From NCBI GenBank assembly GCA_948439995.1, contig CAOJNP010000010.1, forward strand, positions 1 through 34,500: DNA of 34,500 nt, given 5' to 3'. Shown here in pieces: positions 32,289 through 34,500 of this stretch. The translations under genes were made by a program, and so were the position numbers. Below the pieces are notes generated by a model that was not told the DNA's origin, searched no databases, and worked only from the letters and a program-made list of their open reading frames with translations. This DNA comes from an uncultured Erysipelotrichaceae bacterium (GTDB taxonomy: Bacteria > Bacillota_I > Bacilli_A > RF39 > UBA660). Numbering within the stretch: the first letter of the stretch is position 1; the number at the start of each line of letters is the position of its first letter.

Positions 32289-33500
32289 CTATGGGATATT
32301 GCATTGATCTGGATTTAAAATGCAAGTATAACAATTATCATACTCTTTTATCGTATCAGAATATCCTTGCACAGCATCAAACATAAAATTAATGATAGTA
32401 GGAATAAAGAAAACAATCACACCCGCAATAAAACGTTTTATAAAAATAGGGACTTTTTTCTTAATTTCATCATCTTTTCCAGCAAGTATAGCTTTTCCAA
32501 AATCAATACTACCAAAAATGATAATTAAAGCTGGCACGAAAATTTTAGCGATATAGAGCAAAATGCCAAGAAATTTAAGTGTTCTAGCAACTCCTGCATC
32601 TTTACAATATTTTTTTAAATCCAGCTTATCTTTATCATAAGTAATAGATGGCTTTTCTTCTTTTTTATTATCATCTTTCTCTTCTTCTTTTTCTTTATAG
32701 GATTCTCCATCATCTTTCCCAGAAAAATCTGCTGCATTATTTAAGGGATCAGGTTTTTTTGAAGTAATATAAAACCGTTTTGAATCTCCATCTGGAGTAT
32801 ATAAAAAAATTTTTGATGAACTACATTTATCAGACCAAAAAGAAGCAATATTTTTCCATTCTTTATCCATAAAAACAGTATAACTAACACTTCCAACTGA
32901 CAAAGAAGTAACCCCATTATATACTGCTCGGCTTTGAACATTCTTATTATTATAAGAAGAAACCTCAAACATATGCTTGCCATCAATATCATCATAAAAT
33001 CGTACAGAAATGGGAGAATTAGTTGCAAGAGACTTCGACAAAGTACAATATTCTTTTTCTTTTCTAGTATCTACGTTAACTGAATTATTTAATACCTTTA
33101 AATTTCCGGATAAAGATTGAACTTCTAAATAATCCATTTCCTCAAGGGAAGAACTTTCTCGTCCATAATAAATCCAAATAACATTTTGATTATCTCTTCC
33201 CACAGATAGTCTTGGACATGTAGAAGCTAATTTTCCATCTTTATATAATGCATCTGAATAACTATTAAAATTTTTATAATTAACGAAATAATCATTTTTA
33301 TTTTTAGCTGTAAAATAAGCACTTGGTGGCAATGAATAAAATAGCTCACCACTATCATCAATTGAAATGGTAAATGATTCAGATATTCCAGTCAAACTCA
33401 TGTTATAAGTACACTCAGCTATCTTAGTAGCAGCTTCAACAACAGTTATACTAAAAAAACAAACAAGAAAGAACAAAAAACTTTTATATATTTTTCTCAT
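32289..33500 (-). CDS. Pilin-module chimera with two-repeat ectodomain
   Basis: This is the first gene of the T4SS operon, 403 residues. A signal peptide ends at VEA (about 23). The ectodomain (about 25-260) seems to hold two related beta-rich units. The first runs from AECTYNM to STCPRLSVGRDN. The second begins at EKEYCTL and runs to DKCSSSKIFLYTPDG, with NNAADF after it, close to the SLTNAADL of the 324-residue protein. A Lys/Glu/Asp linker (about 265-290) leads to a conserved Cys, then helices IFVPALIIIFGSIDFGKAIL and FIAGVIVFFIPTIINFMF around GKDDEIKKK, and a tail containing CYTCILNPDQC. This matches the VirB2/TrbC-like module of its two neighbours. It has AGGAAAGTAGGT as ribosome site and a good -10. 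Ligand unknown. Confidence 0.78.
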   Translation of the reverse strand: MRKIYKSFLFFLVCFFSITVVEAATKIAECTYNMSLTGISESFTISIDDSGELFYSLPPSAYFTAKNKNDYFVNYKNFNSYSDALYKDGKLASTCPRLSVGRDNQNVIWIYYGRESSSLEEMDYLEVQSLSGNLKVLNNSVNVDTRKEKEYCTLSKSLATNSPISVRFYDDIDGKHMFEVSSYNNKNVQSRAVYNGVTSLSVGSVSYTVFMDKEWKNIASFWSDKCSSSKIFLYTPDGDSKRFYITSKKPDPLNNAADFSGKDDGESYKEKEEEKDDNKKEEKPSITYDKDKLDLKKYCKDAGVARTLKFLGILLYIAKIFVPALIIIFGSIDFGKAILAGKDDEIKKKVPIFIKRFIAGVIVFFIPTIINFMFDAVQGYSDTIKEYDNCYTCILNPDQCNIP

Positions 33501-33522
33501 TTATATACCTACTTTCCTATTT

Positions 33523-33531
33523 ATTATAACA
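33523..33531 (-). promoter_or_regulatory. Main promoter of the T4SS operon
   Basis: The minus strand reads TGTTATAAT, a TG-n-TATAAT extended -10 with a perfect hexamer, 22 bases before the start at 33500. No strong -35 is visible. Confidence 0.55.
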
Positions 33532-33565
33532 GATAAGAAGAACAGTTGCTATTACTAAATAATAA

Positions 33566-33708
33566 TTAAAAAACTTTTTTATTTATAAAGAAAAGTAAAT
33601 TACTTGTATCATATTCATGCCAAGAAACAACTTGTCTAGTTTGTGAATCATATATTTTTTAGCAAATGACTCCGCTTCATCATTTGCAACTCCTAAAATA
33701 CGATGTTT
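33566..33708 (-). pseudogene. Decayed C-terminal fragment of an FGE-like surface protein
   Basis: On the minus strand one frame gives HRILGVANDEAESFA (33705 onward). After a frame change at an A run (33655-33660) another gives IYDSQTRQVVSWHEYDTSN, ending at a TAA at 33566. The intact neighbour has RRILGDATGETGPFES, then VIYESQVSQINSWHNDEAW, in the same order and spacing. This is therefore the remnant of a second copy, missing its front and its last part. It begins right after the stop of the intact gene. It fills most of the 206-base gap between genes. No function is expected. Confidence 0.75.
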
Positions 33709-34500
33709 AAATTGTTATAACAATTCGATAACTAACTCCTGAATCAATGGAACCACTATGAGCACCAAAAGCAAACACTCCAGCATTTATAGCACGAGCA
33801 TAATATGAACTTCGAATCGACCAGGGAGAAAAATAAACTGGAAACCAAGCCTCATCATTATGCCAAGAATTAATTTGGCTTACTTGTGATTCATAAATAA
33901 CACTTTCAAAAGGACCTGTCTCTCCTGTTGCATCTCCTAAGATTCTCCTGTTATAATGTTCATCATCAATTCCATATAAATAAATATCATAATATTTCTT
34001 CTCTGGAAAAGAAGTACCAGAAGCCGTTCCACTTGTATAACAATATGGACCTGTAAATCCACTAGTGTAAGTTGCATCTCTTCCAGCACATGGCTGTCCA
34101 TTTGTATGAAGCATGACTCCCATCATATATTCCCATGATCCTCCACTCATATCATAGATTCCAGAAATATTATTTGTTGTACTTGCTAAATATCCTATTT
34201 CACTATTATATCTTTTTGTATATGTTCCATCTGTATTTAACGAAGTTCCTTCCTGTTTATTACATTCTCGGTTATCTGCTGTATATCCACACGTTGGTTC
34301 TGCTGTAGCACTATATCCAGTAATAAAACTAGAATTATTATTGATTCTTATTTTTTTTCTGGATCCATAGATACTATGTTGTAGATAAGCTACTGCTCCC
34401 CATTCAGTATTCTTCATCATATGACTATCATATTCTCTTTTATAATTGTAACTATTTAAATGAGCATTTGCTACATTGATGTTTCTCCAACTATATACAT
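33707..34500 (-). CDS. Surface protein with FGE/C-type-lectin-like domain, partial
   Basis: The gene enters from beyond the window, so its start, and any signal or anchor, are not seen. 263 residues are visible, and the frame is open to the edge without a stop. Motifs include SWRNINVANAHLNSYNYKRE and MKNTEWGAVAYLQHSIYG, then ISGIYDMSGGSWEYMMG. The end is AINAGVFAFGAHSGSIDSG followed by SYRIVI. The order, with NTEWGA, a Gly-x-Trp-Glu segment and a final GVF-(G)-YR-like strand, is that of formylglycine-generating-enzyme and sulfatase-modifying folds (C-type lectin related). Such folds are common in surface proteins and in the variable proteins of diversity-generating retroelements. No reverse transcriptase lies in the window. 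Four or more Cys are present. The catalytic Cys pair of true FGE is not evident. Confidence 0.72.
   Translation of the reverse strand, partial: VYSWRNINVANAHLNSYNYKREYDSHMMKNTEWGAVAYLQHSIYGSRKKIRINNNSSFITGYSATAEPTCGYTADNRECNKQEGTSLNTDGTYTKRYNSEIGYLASTTNNISGIYDMSGGSWEYMMGVMLHTNGQPCAGRDATYTSGFTGPYCYTSGTASGTSFPEKKYYDIYLYGIDDEHYNRRILGDATGETGPFESVIYESQVSQINSWHNDEAWFPVYFSPWSIRSSYYARAINAGVFAFGAHSGSIDSGVSYRIVITI

Noticed and set aside
1-34500. Mycoplasma genetic code (TGA as Trp)
   Set aside because: TGA ends spmB and the lipoprotein gene at their expected lengths, and Trp is always TGG in the motifs checked.
1-34500. tRNA, rRNA, CRISPR array or insertion sequence
   Set aside because: No cloverleaf-like sequence, rRNA motif, spaced direct repeats, transposase or terminal repeats were seen. 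A covariance or repeat search was not possible here.
33707-34500. Diversity-generating retroelement
   Set aside because: The FGE-like protein is a suitable target fold, but no reverse transcriptase or template repeat lies in the window, so it is only raised as a possibility.

Overview
The window is AT-rich (roughly 70 percent or more A+T by eye), densely packed and almost entirely on the minus strand. It most likely comes from an uncultured, monoderm, low-GC Bacillota (Bacilli; gut RF39-like or Erysipelotrichales-like lineages would fit). The support is a spore-maturation operon (dacB-spmA-spmB), a class B sortase with its substrate, strong AGGAGG/GGTGAT ribosome sites, TGA used as a normal stop (code 11, not the Mycoplasma code), and a Gram-positive type IV secretion system (T4SS) with no outer-membrane components. 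The taxonomic placement is inference.

Layout. 0.1-5.6 kb: two different Ca2+/cation P-type ATPases with a small unknown gene between them. 5.7-9.7 kb: cell-surface genes, namely a surface protein gene interrupted by one in-frame TAA, and a divergent pair made of an NPQTG-anchored wall protein and a class B sortase with a large extra N-terminal domain. 9.7-13.3 kb: a glycosyltransferase with a TPR-like tail, an Asn-rich membrane protein and a membrane-anchored glucosaminidase. 13.5-15.6 kb: dacB-spmA-spmB. 15.7-18.9 kb: a frameshifted membrane-protein gene, uppP, rmuC and a rhodanese. 18.9-33.5 kb: a T4SS locus in three transcription units. 33.5-34.5 kb: a partial FGE/C-type-lectin-like surface protein followed by the decayed tail of a paralogue.

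How the T4SS genes fit together. Unit one (33.5 to 25.0 kb) encodes three secreted proteins with different ectodomains but the same two-helix VirB2/TrbC-like C-terminal module, a short pilin-like protein with the same module, a polytopic VirB6-like channel protein, a PrgI/VirB3-like protein and VirB4 split into two overlapping genes. It ends at a 12-bp hairpin terminator. Unit two (24.9 to 21.3 kb) encodes a multidomain wall hydrolase (VirB1 analogue), a lipoprotein and a DUF5131 protein. Unit three is the coupling ATPase VirD4. No relaxase, integrase, origin of transfer or cargo is visible, so this may be a resident secretion or adhesion machine, or the core of an element whose other genes lie outside the window.

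The most novel part is the family of ectodomain-pilin chimeras. One ectodomain looks like a degenerate cyclophilin. Three members carry an extracytoplasmic C-x2-C-x6-C tail. No gap between genes exceeds about 210 bases, no tRNA, rRNA, CRISPR or insertion sequence was seen, and several terminators are built from the last codons of the gene they end.
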